Assembly (NCBI GenBank): GCA_964351245.1
Contig: CAYGNF010000028.1
Span: forward strand, 1-15,754
Source of the DNA: JANRKH01 sp964351245
GTDB lineage: Bacteria; Pseudomonadota; Alphaproteobacteria; Rickettsiales; Rickettsiaceae
Reading direction: 5' to 3'
Length of the DNA: 15,754 nt
Part shown: piece after piece, positions 7,316-15,400 of the stretch
Layout of the letters: the number at the start of each line of letters is the position of its first letter
How positions within the stretch are numbered: the stretch's first letter is position 1
Program-made: the position numbers and the translations under genes
Notes under the pieces: generated by a model
The model's database searches: none
Told to the model about the DNA's origin: nothing
The model's input: only the letters and a program-made list of their open reading frames with translations

Positions 7316-8213
7316 CTCTATATGGAGTATCTTCATCAATACCTGATGGATCTTGATGAATTATGATATGTGCGCCTGGAAATACTTTTAAAATATCTAC
7401 CTCAATATTTTCTGTAATACTATGAGAATCATATAATTTAAAATTCCCATCTAATTCAATATGAAATTGGATAAAATATTTGCTACCAGCTATGCGGGTT
7501 CTTAAATCATGCATTGCAATTATTTGCTTTTGCGCCTTATATTCCCTTAGTACGTCTATAATTTTATCCTTATCTTCTTGAGTTGCTTCTTCATCAAGTA
7601 AATGATGTAGGGCCTCTGTGATGATTTTATAAGCTCCGTAAAATAAATATAAGGATATTATAATACCCGCAATTCCATCAATAAACCAGTAACTAGCGCT
7701 AAAATATATAGATAATATTACCACGAAGTTAGTAAATATATCCGTTAAATAATGAAGTCTATCTATTTTTACTAAAGATGAATTTGCAATTGATAGTGCG
7801 TATGTCTGAAAAGATACTAGTAGCAGAGTCATACAAGTTGAAATAAGCATAATCATAATACCAGACTCTGGATTGATTATTTCTCCATGTTCTTTTAACT
7901 TAAGAGTAGAAGTAGCTGCTACAAATAAACTAGATGCAATAAAAAATACGCCTTGACCGAATGCAGCCAGATCTTGAATTTTTTCATGACCAAATCTATG
8001 GTTCTCATCAGGTGGCATAAGAGCCAATCTAAGAGCTATCATGTTTAGTATAGAAGCTGTGATATCTAGCCCAGCATCAACCAAAGAAGCAAAAAGAGAG
8101 GTGGAATGAGTATTGATATAACCATATAGCTTAATAAAAAATATACTAAATCCATTGACTACCGCAAAATAGGTAGCGGTTTTTAAAATCAAATTTTGCT
8201 TGTCAGTATTCAT
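7290..8213 (-). CDS. fieF: Cation diffusion facilitator metal exporter (FieF-like)
   Basis: This inner-membrane proton/metal antiporter exports divalent cations such as Zn2+, Fe2+ or Mn2+. The 307 residues include about six membrane helices and a cytosolic C-terminal ferredoxin-like domain from about 205. Transport-site residues line up with Escherichia coli FieF, offset by one: D46 and D50 (SLVDAGLDITAS), and H154 and D158 (DRLHYLTDIFTNF). The HRFGHEKIQDL segment (72-82) is the usual loop after helix 2. The C-terminal domain has conserved histidines (MHDLRTRIAGSKYFIQFHIELDG, HSITENIE, HIIIHQDP). It is the first gene of a minus-strand operon with tadA, motA and motB. The exact metal cannot be read from sequence; all four acidic/histidine site residues fit zinc or iron export. 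A zinc importer gene diverges from it. Confidence 0.92.
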   Translation of the reverse strand: MNTDKQNLILKTATYFAVVNGFSIFFIKLYGYINTHSTSLFASLVDAGLDITASILNMIALRLALMPPDENHRFGHEKIQDLAAFGQGVFFIASSLFVAATSTLKLKEHGEIINPESGIMIMLISTCMTLLLVSFQTYALSIANSSLVKIDRLHYLTDIFTNFVVILSIYFSASYWFIDGIAGIIISLYLFYGAYKIITEALHHLLDEEATQEDKDKIIDVLREYKAQKQIIAMHDLRTRIAGSKYFIQFHIELDGNFKLYDSHSITENIEVDILKVFPGAHIIIHQDPSGIDEDTPYRDELVPKAD

Positions 8214-8224
8214 TATTTGTGATA

Positions 8225-8275
8225 TTCAGAGTCTTAATAGTGCATTACTATAAAAATACTGAGTAATTTAAGCAA
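8225..8275. promoter_or_regulatory. Overlapping divergent promoters with an inverted repeat
   Basis: The 83-base gap between fieF and the 17-kDa lipoprotein gene holds two facing promoter candidates sharing one TATA core. For fieF on the minus strand: TTGCTT (8270-8275), a 17-base spacer, and TATAGT (8247-8252). For the plus strand: TTCAGA (8225-8230), an 18-base spacer, and TATAAA (8249-8254). An exact 6-bp inverted repeat, ATTACT (8244-8249) and AGTAAT (8262-8267), has half-sites 18 bases apart across this core. It could be an operator. The -35 boxes are weak. Confidence 0.35.
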
Positions 8276-8296
8276 GTTATAAATACGAATTAAAAA

Positions 8297-8779
8297 ATGA
8301 AAAAATTTAAAAATAAACTCGTTGCACTGACCTTAAGTGCATTCTTAATCACCTCGTGCGCAAATGATGGGACAATCTCAAAGCAAGGAGGAGGTGCTGC
8401 ACTTGGAGCAGTGACAGGTGGTGTACTTGGCTCTCTCTTCGGAAAGGGCGAAGGCAAGATTCTTGCTATAGGAGCAGGTGCACTGATTGGAGGTCTGGCT
8501 GGTGGAGTTGTTGGAAAATATATGGACGACAATGATAAAATGATGGCTGAAAAATCAGCACATAATGCTCTTGAAAAATTACCTAGTGGTAAAACTGCTC
8601 AATGGAGCAATCCAGATTCAGGGCATTCTGGGTCTGTTACACCAACCAAAACATTCCAATCAGAATCAGGAAGATATTGTAGAGAATATAATCATACTGT
8701 AGATATTGGTGGAAAGGTTCAGAAAGCATACGGCACTGCGTGTAGACAACCAGACGGTAACTGGGAAATTATTCGCTAA
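8297..8779 (+). CDS. 17-kDa surface antigen family lipoprotein
   Basis: This is an outer-membrane lipoprotein of the family named for the rickettsial 17-kDa genus-common antigen; its molecular role is not established. The 160-residue protein starts with a type II signal peptide (MKKFKNKLVALTLSAFL) and a lipobox ending in the acylated cysteine C21 (LITSC). Residues 31-75 form a two-helix glycine zipper (GGGAALGAVTGGVLGSLFG and GAGALIGGLAGGVVG). The C-terminal domain carries the family signature RYCREYNHTVDIGG followed by AYGTACRQPDGNWEI. The ATG has no strong Shine-Dalgarno in its A-rich leader. znuC begins 3 bases after its stop, so the two are probably one transcript. The gene diverges from fieF. 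Its presence is one of the main taxonomic hints in this window. Confidence 0.93.
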   Translation: MKKFKNKLVALTLSAFLITSCANDGTISKQGGGAALGAVTGGVLGSLFGKGEGKILAIGAGALIGGLAGGVVGKYMDDNDKMMAEKSAHNALEKLPSGKTAQWSNPDSGHSGSVTPTKTFQSESGRYCREYNHTVDIGGKVQKAYGTACRQPDGNWEIIR

Positions 8780-8782
8780 TTA

Positions 8783-9517
8783 ATGTTAATTAGTGATAAA
8801 AGCTCCAAGGTTCAGAATAGAGTAAAGTCTCTGATTCTGGAGCTATCGAATATTTCAAAGTACTATGACTCAAAAATAGCCGTTGAAAATGTAAGCTTTC
8901 AAATTCTTGCAGGCACAATAAATGTTTTACTCGGCCCTAACGGAGCAGGTAAGTCTACTATAGCGCGTATTATGCTTGGAATAGAAGCTCCACTCTCTGG
9001 CCAAGTGAAAAAGACCTCAGGTCTTAAAGTTGCATATGTACCTCAAAACCTTAATATTGCTAGCACTATACCTATCACATGCAAAGAATTTGCTAAAATT
9101 AATGGTATCATACTCACCGAAAATATAATAAACTTCCTATACGAAGATCCCCATTTACTAGCAGGTATATGGAGTAAAGAACTATTTAAATTATCTCATG
9201 GTCAGAGACAATTATTTCTTTTAGCATTAGCATTTTCATCTCATGCGGGGTTAGTAGTACTAGATGAGCCAACATCTTTTTTGGATATTGATTCTGAGGC
9301 AAGATTCTACACCATGATCACAGATCTAAAAAAACAATCACCTAGTACATCTGTATTTATAATATCGCACGACATGCATCATGTTATAAACTCAGCCGAT
9401 CAAGTATTATGCATTAATCATCATATTTGCTGCAGTGGTAAACCTATTAGAGATTATGATGATACTGCTCGAGATATTGTTAGCACTTACAAACATACTC
9501 ACGATCACAAACATTAA
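8783..9517 (+). CDS. znuC: Zinc ABC transporter ATP-binding protein, ZnuC-like
   Basis: This is the cytosolic ATPase of a high-affinity metal importer, most likely ZnuABC. The 244 residues hold all ABC elements: Walker A GPNGAGKST (51-59), Q-loop Q88 (VAYVPQNL), signature LSHGQ (137-141, with histidine in place of the usual glycine), Walker B LVVLDEPTS (157-165) and switch histidine H196 (ISHD). The extreme C-terminus KHTHDHKH has four alternating histidines (H238, H240, H242, H244), a metal-binding tail common in zinc and manganese importer ATPases. About 15 extra residues precede the LELSNISKYY start of the fold, but no better in-frame start is visible. Neither znuA nor znuB is nearby, which is common in reduced genomes. 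Manganese or general metal import is the alternative. It is translated just after the lipoprotein gene and faces the minus-strand regulator gene. Confidence 0.85.
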   Translation: MLISDKSSKVQNRVKSLILELSNISKYYDSKIAVENVSFQILAGTINVLLGPNGAGKSTIARIMLGIEAPLSGQVKKTSGLKVAYVPQNLNIASTIPITCKEFAKINGIILTENIINFLYEDPHLLAGIWSKELFKLSHGQRQLFLLALAFSSHAGLVVLDEPTSFLDIDSEARFYTMITDLKKQSPSTSVFIISHDMHHVINSADQVLCINHHICCSGKPIRDYDDTARDIVSTYKHTHDHKH

Positions 9518-9572
9518 TCGCACACACTCAAGGAAGTGAGTATTCTAGAGCTTTGCAGTAAAGAAACCCCTT

Positions 9573-9597
9573 AAATCTACTTATGCTTTAGATTTTT
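9573..9597. terminator. Weak hairpin between convergent genes
   Basis: AAATCTA (9573-9579) and TAGATTT (9589-9595) are exact inverted repeats with a 9-base loop. On the plus strand the right arm runs into five T residues (9593-9597), so it could end the lipoprotein-znuC transcript. The stem is AT-only apart from one pair and overlaps the last codons of the convergent regulator gene. Stability is therefore doubtful. Confidence 0.25.
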
Positions 9598-11889
9598 ACC
9601 ACTCTCTGATTCGAGATCTTCTAGCTCTGATTGCAATTGAGAAATTTGGAGGGATAGAGATTGCTTTGTTTCTAATGAGATATTTGGTAAAGCGAGCTTT
9701 TTCTGACATGTTTTAACTAAACCACGTACACTATCTACTTTTGAGAATTCTGCGTTCCTACTTAGAGTTTTTGATAAATAAAATATTTGATATATCAGGT
9801 CCAAATCATCACCTTGCCTGAGATTCAATATCTCCCTGAACTTGTTTTTGAATTTATCAAAACTGATATTCTGATCCGATAATTCTAGTAATAAATTTGC
9901 GATATGATTATAAGAATCAGCTTTAATCCGAGGCAATATATCTTTTGAGTTTTGAATTATTGCAAGTATTGGCTTTTCTTTGCCTCGCACGCGTCTTATA
10001 TATTGCGCTAATGCTCGATCTGCGTAATATTCTTTTTCGTGCAAGAAATTTGAAATAGAAATAAGCTTAGTATAGAATTTTGTTATGCGCTTATGACTAT
10101 CAGCTAGAAATATAATATCATCTTTTGGGGTTTTGAATTCTTGGGTTCTTTTATTTGGATTGTAGTTTAATATGTATGGATTGGTATCTTCTTGAGCTGT
10201 TTTGTAGATTTCTATAGTTTTCTTAATAATTTCTATAGCCTTATCGCTATTGCCTTCTTTTATTAATGCATCTGCTTTATCTGAATTGATTATGGCAATT
10301 CCGTTAGTAATGCTTAAGAAAGCCTCGAAAAGATTAGATTTTTTTGCTAAATCTCGGGAAAGTATGAAATATTTTTCTGCTCTATTTGCTGCGCGCTTGT
10401 ATATGTAACTTCTACCGATAAAATACATAGTAACGCTATAAAGCTCTGGTAAGCTAGAAATTATATCTAACTCAGTATGAATTTCTTCATTAGTTAGCTT
10501 ATCAAAATCAATTCTGATTTTGCTTCTCGTACTTACGTAATTTTCCGCTAAAAATTTGGTAAACATTAGAATCTTTTCGGCTTTTTCGGGATTATGCTCT
10601 TTAAACAAAGCGAAAGCGGCAGCAGAGTTTAGATTATATATTGCATATATTATCTCAATGGAGCTAAATTCCTTACTAATGGTTTTTTGATCATACTGAT
10701 CTAACTCATCAATCTTCTTCATTATAGGATCGAAGTTTTTAATGATCGAATAATTTTTCTCTGCAGATTCTTTGGTTAAATTACTAGTGCTAAGATCATG
10801 GTAATAAATTGATATTGCTTTATATATATCCTCTTCTTTATTTGTTGTGGTGTAAGTTTTCTTTACCCCTTGGGAATTGATCAATATCCCTATAGCTCCG
10901 AGAGTAAGAACAATAGTTACAATAGCAATAATATAGATGCTTTTATTGAGATATGGAATGAGGGGCATATTCTGCTTATCAGAAGCTATACTATCTGAGT
11001 AATCATAGGGTGGAGTAATTACCCTGTTTTTGTTGCCATATATTCCCTTATATGCGCTAAGAATTTTATCCTCTAATAGTATTGTGGCCCGAGCATCTTC
11101 CTTCAGTAATTTCTTTAATATATCAAGATAGAGGCAATAATAATTCTGATATTCTTTTGTTATTATATAATTAGAATCTTTGGATATATTTTCTTCTAGC
11201 GCATCATCTTGGGAAAATTTGATATTTCCAGGATGGTAGTTTTGGTAAAGTAAAATCAGACTATTTGTGTTCTGATACTGATCTATATTCTGAATACTAG
11301 ACGGAGGAATATTGATTATACGGATTTTTGGATCCATAGATTGCTGCATATTCTCTATAGATGTAAAAATATAGGAGATTTCGAGCGTGACTTTTATCTC
11401 GAGTATTTTAAAATCATATAGTAAGCGCTCAGATAAGTCTTTTATCTTCTTATCAAGAGCTGATTCTTCTGGATACCCTGAGGATATTTGCACTTCCTGG
11501 TTTATCTCCTGGCTCCTGTATAAAATAATCCTTATTTTCTCGATTTTATTTTTCGCTATCGGAATAAATTCATGGAGATACTGATAAAACTCATTCTTCA
11601 TCAGTAAACCAAGGTAATATTGGTGAACTTCAGAAACTTTATGGGATTTCTCGATAAATTCGATAATACTACCTCTACTACCTCCCTCTATTTTACGACG
11701 GATGTTTGAGATATGTGTATTGACAGTACGGAGCTCTATTGATCTATCTCGGGTAGACAGGAAATTTGCTATTGCTTGGGGGTTTTTTCCGCTAATAATG
11801 CAAGATATAACATCTATCTCTCTTTTGGTGAATTTGACCCCCCCTACTTCCAGTAGTGACTGATATCCCTGCTCTTCGGTAAAAATCAT
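9577..11889 (-). CDS. Membrane-anchored LuxR-type transcriptional regulator with helical C-terminal half
   Basis: The 770-residue protein has three parts. Residues about 19-82 form a GerE/LuxR-like helix-turn-helix: FTKREIDVISCIISGKNPQAI, then a few extra residues, then the recognition-helix motif RTVNTHISNIRRKIEG (54-69). Residues about 83-310 are a mixed linker with no domain I recognise. One hydrophobic helix at about 317-337 (SIYIIAIVTIVLTLGAIGIL) should cross the inner membrane. Residues about 350-770 are almost entirely helical, with TPR-like features (FIGRSYIYKRAANRAEKYFI, DKAIEIIKKTIEIYKTA), probably a solenoid. With the DNA-binding head in the cytosol, the solenoid would lie in the periplasm. 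This resembles ToxR/CadC one-component regulators, but those use an OmpR-type head. The ATG is the only plausible start; GAGGG sits only 1 base before it. No partner gene adjoins it. Signal and targets are unknown. Confidence 0.85.
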   Translation of the reverse strand: MIFTEEQGYQSLLEVGGVKFTKREIDVISCIISGKNPQAIANFLSTRDRSIELRTVNTHISNIRRKIEGGSRGSIIEFIEKSHKVSEVHQYYLGLLMKNEFYQYLHEFIPIAKNKIEKIRIILYRSQEINQEVQISSGYPEESALDKKIKDLSERLLYDFKILEIKVTLEISYIFTSIENMQQSMDPKIRIINIPPSSIQNIDQYQNTNSLILLYQNYHPGNIKFSQDDALEENISKDSNYIITKEYQNYYCLYLDILKKLLKEDARATILLEDKILSAYKGIYGNKNRVITPPYDYSDSIASDKQNMPLIPYLNKSIYIIAIVTIVLTLGAIGILINSQGVKKTYTTTNKEEDIYKAISIYYHDLSTSNLTKESAEKNYSIIKNFDPIMKKIDELDQYDQKTISKEFSSIEIIYAIYNLNSAAAFALFKEHNPEKAEKILMFTKFLAENYVSTRSKIRIDFDKLTNEEIHTELDIISSLPELYSVTMYFIGRSYIYKRAANRAEKYFILSRDLAKKSNLFEAFLSITNGIAIINSDKADALIKEGNSDKAIEIIKKTIEIYKTAQEDTNPYILNYNPNKRTQEFKTPKDDIIFLADSHKRITKFYTKLISISNFLHEKEYYADRALAQYIRRVRGKEKPILAIIQNSKDILPRIKADSYNHIANLLLELSDQNISFDKFKNKFREILNLRQGDDLDLIYQIFYLSKTLSRNAEFSKVDSVRGLVKTCQKKLALPNISLETKQSLSLQISQLQSELEDLESESGKNLKHK

Positions 11890-12216
11890 ACCCTCAAAAC
11901 TATTATATTATTTTACAAAAATTGACACATATTAAAACAAACTAGCCTATTCACTATCCATATGCAATATGCTTATTACTGATTATAAAAATTGAGTCTA
12001 TGTATTTTATACGTAATGCAGTTATTAGAGAGTTTTTGGCAATATAAGAATATACAAAAATACCTTAATTTGAAAAAGCAAGAATCTTTGCAACTACTTA
12101 ACCATGATATCATCTCTTGCTCCGTAATTAGTAGGAGAGACGAGAAGATGGAATGATACATGGTCCGAGTATGTGAATCTTGTCAATTCTTATAATTTTA
12201 ATAAAAGCTATATAGT
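11890..12216. other. Intergenic region: regulator promoter and dubious short ORFs
   Basis: This 327-base gap lies upstream of the regulator gene and of a small plus-strand ORF. A perfect TATAAT on the minus strand (11902-11907) would start regulator transcription about 5 bases before its ATG, giving an almost leaderless mRNA; no good -35 accompanies it. A perfect TATAAT on the plus strand (12191-12196) precedes the 12217 ORF, also without a clear -35. Inside, a 46-codon plus-strand ORF (12016-12156, starting MQLLESFWQYKN) and a 61-codon minus-strand ORF (12161-11976) overlap. Neither has a ribosome binding site or a recognisable domain. The plus-strand reading looks slightly more protein-like and could be a gene remnant. 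Confidence 0.35.
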
Positions 12217-12429
12217 ATGACCAAACATAATTTTTTTGTAAGCTTTATAACAAAATATATAAAATCTTGTATTCAGATACCAAAATCAGAAGATAAAAAA
12301 AGAATATGGATAAAATTCTTGTGTGTTTTTGGCAAGGATTATACTGAGAATCTAGATCTAAAATCTCTCCAACCATATGATCGTGATATGATTGAAGAGA
12401 TATTTAGGTTATGCGGAAAAAGACTATAA
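12217..12429 (+). CDS. Small hypothetical protein, doubtful
   Basis: I do not recognise this 70-residue ORF. The product is basic, starts MTKHNFFVSFITKYIKSCIQ and ends LQPYDRDMIEEIFRLCGKRL, with a plausibly amphipathic last helix. It has no signal peptide or clear membrane segment. A perfect TATAAT (12191-12196) would give a leader of about 14 bases, but no Shine-Dalgarno sequence is visible before the ATG. It stands alone between two long minus-strand genes and diverges from the regulator gene. It may be a real small gene, a remnant, or chance in AT-rich DNA. Confidence 0.35.
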   Translation: MTKHNFFVSFITKYIKSCIQIPKSEDKKRIWIKFLCVFGKDYTENLDLKSLQPYDRDMIEEIFRLCGKRL

Positions 12430-12491
12430 TACCAAACATCATTTTAAATTACCTACTTTGATTTAGTGTGGTAAAATAATATTACTTACTT

Positions 12492-15400
12492 TTAGGAGGA
12501 ATCTTCTGTCTGTCCTATAATATTAGATACTATCATTTCTGATGGGGGGTTTGTACTGCATTCTGCGAATATCTCCTTCTCTATTTTTGCCCATGTAATT
12601 TGAGATTTTGCTTCTTGGGACAAAAACTCGCTACACAAAGGTTTCTGGGAATCTTGCAAACTATTTTGCCTTGAAATACTACTGAGATAAGAGAGTGAAT
12701 CAACATTATCCAAAGAGATAGTTGATAAACTTGGATGTTGTTGTATTAGTTTGCAGCATAATTTATTGCATCTTGCTATATCTTGATGATTTATATCTGA
12801 TTGATGTAATGATACAGAAATTTCTATAGATTTTTGACACGATATCCAGCTATTACAATAATCACTAACTTTAAAGTAACTACGAGCTAGATCATACAAA
12901 ACAGATGCTATAGATGGGTGATGCGGATAATGTTGGTAAGAATTGGTATAAATTAATAGTGATTTATTATAATATCCTATTGCAACCTCATAATCTCGAT
13001 TTACATAACTTAAAGATCCTAAATTACTATAAAGTTTTGCAATTGATGGGTGGTTTGGATAGTTTTTATAAGCCTTGATACAAATTGCTAGTGATTGATT
13101 ATAATAGACAAAAGCTTTTTCATGATCATTTGCTCCTTGAAACCCAGCCGCTAAATTAGAGTAACTTTTTGCAATGGATGGGTGATCTGGGTGATTTAGA
13201 TATACCAATAACTTCATCTCAAGAGCTGCTTGAGATTTTATTATTGAATCTTCATAATCTCCTTGCTTAAGTAATAAAGAAGCAAGATTACTGTAAGTTC
13301 TCGCGATAGAAGCCGTAACAGATAGGCTGATTGCATTATATTCATTAATATTTGATAAGTTACTGTATATTGCTAGGGATTTGTGATAATACATAGAGGC
13401 TAGTTCTAAATCTCCATTTACTTGATGGGAGCTTGCAAGATCATTATAACTCCGCGCTAACTCTAACTCCGGCTCCCCTTCTTCTGGTTGCCGCATTATA
13501 TAATCATTCATAATAGAAATAGCTTTACCATTCATACCTGTCTTATGGTACAACAAATATAGATCTGTTAAAAAAGATATGTTTTTGCAATATTCTGTTT
13601 TTGCGCGTTCCATATATGCCAAGGCTTTGTCATATTCTAAAAATCTACTATGAATCATAGCCTTAGTATAATCGCTGCGGTCTATCAAGGGGCTATTGAT
13701 AAGATTCAGATCTGACATTTGCGATATATGATTATTACAAAATTCTCGTAGTAACTTTTGAGTCTCTAGCATCACAGAGTAGAAATGATGAAGTATTGCT
13801 GTATCATTTATATAAAAAGTCTCTTTTATTAAGCTTTGCCTATCTATCTTGCTATCAGTAATCTGTGGCTCATAAATATACATCAATTCTATCTGACCTT
13901 GATTATGAGCATAAGTACGAAGCCTAAGTTCGCATGCTATGCTTAAAGATGATTTTAAATTATCGGCACCATCTATGCTTAATATACAAGTCTTGCTAGA
14001 GCTTCTAGTACGATGTGCAGACATTTTATCAATAGCCTGCCAAGCAGAGAGGCTAGAACTTCCGATATCTGGAATTATTTGATGGTAGATACATAGATCC
14101 TCGATTATTCTATCACTAATTCTAAATATATCTTTTTTAACTTCGATCAGCCTCCCCTCTTCTTCATCTCCTAATTTTACCTGGAAATTTTCTATATCTT
14201 CTTTTAGTTTTTCTATGGATCTAGATTTGACTATGCTACTACTTGCAATTTTTACCATTTCTTTTCTATATAAATCAAGAAGCCCTTGATCTCCATCTAT
14301 AAGAATAGTGGATCTAAGAGCAAGAACTAGGCGTGGATCTGTCTCAAAAGAGACTATATTTCTGTTATTTACTTCTTTTTGCAATTCTGCCATTTGTTTT
14401 GGCGTTAGAATCAATTCAAAATCTGGCTTCAAAATTGCGAGATTGCCATCGCTAACCAAGTATCCACCTTGTCTTCCTAGCGGAGTTTTGCAGGCATGAT
14501 GGTCCGGGCCATCAAATTTCAACCCACTCATTGTTAAATCATCCCAGAACCAATCGTCCTCCTTATTGTTGCTTCGAAAATCGTTCAAAACACTTATCCC
14601 AAGGCTACGAAGAGGCGTTTCTCCTAGATTTATTATTGCAATATGAAGTAATATGGTCAGATTGCGGAAATATTCTTTATGTTCTTGATTATCTTTCTGA
14701 ATTAAAATTGCAAATTCAATATCAGACCATGGTGTCATTTTTCCACCAGCCAAAGACCCAAGGCCAATAATGCTATATTTACATGGAGGGTGAGCGAGTT
14801 GATTTTGACAATCATGGATTAGTAGCTGCAAAAATCCCTGATGCTGATTTCTGGATCTTGCGTTATTGATAAAAAACTCCATAGATTCTTGATATAAATC
14901 CTCGGTCATTTTAGCCCTTTGCGAAATTTGACTCAAGTTCAAGGTGTTTATTTCATATAGCTTTGATGAGATATAAAGCCTTATCTGTTCTAGTTTTGCT
15001 TTGTATATATCAATTCTTTCTTGATATAGTAAAGTATCATCTTGTAGTGATTGAGACTTGTGATTTTGTCTATGACAACTTGATAAAAATAGAGATTCTA
15101 CTCTATAAGCTTCTTGTAAAAAATTTATGTGAATTCTATCGTCATAATGGCAAGGATCATATTTTGCAGCAAATTTTGCGCAATACTGCAACATACAGGC
15201 TGCTTTGGCATAATTATTAGCTCCATGATTACCACAAGACAAGTCTTCCACTAAATGTATTTTAGCCAGTAAATGTATAGAACTTATTATCCAAGAAGCG
15301 CATTCGGTAATTTTTAAAAAAGGATTGAGAGAAAAATGTGCAACAGGAGTCATCTTCAATAGAGACTTTAGCTTGCTCTGTGCTACCTCAAAATTACTAT

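Noticed and set aside
8290..8532. 80-codon minus-strand ORF opposite the 17-kDa antigen gene
   Set aside because: Its proline/alanine/serine-rich product is the antisense reading of the glycine-zipper codons; the plus-strand lipoprotein is clear.
9526..9541. ACTCA / TGAGT hairpin after znuC
   Set aside because: It has only a 5-bp stem and no following T tract, so it is not supported as a terminator.
11387..11584. 65-codon plus-strand ORF inside the LuxR-type regulator gene
   Set aside because: It is antisense to a long coherent reading frame and has no ribosome binding site or domain.
11922..11927. Perfect plus-strand TTGACA
   Set aside because: No acceptable -10 element lies 15 to 19 bases downstream, so it is not called a promoter.
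14308..15220. Three plus-strand ORFs of 63, 79 and 85 codons inside the nucleotidyltransferase-TPR gene
   Set aside because: All are antisense to a continuous 1012-codon frame with strong domain evidence; composition is not protein-like.
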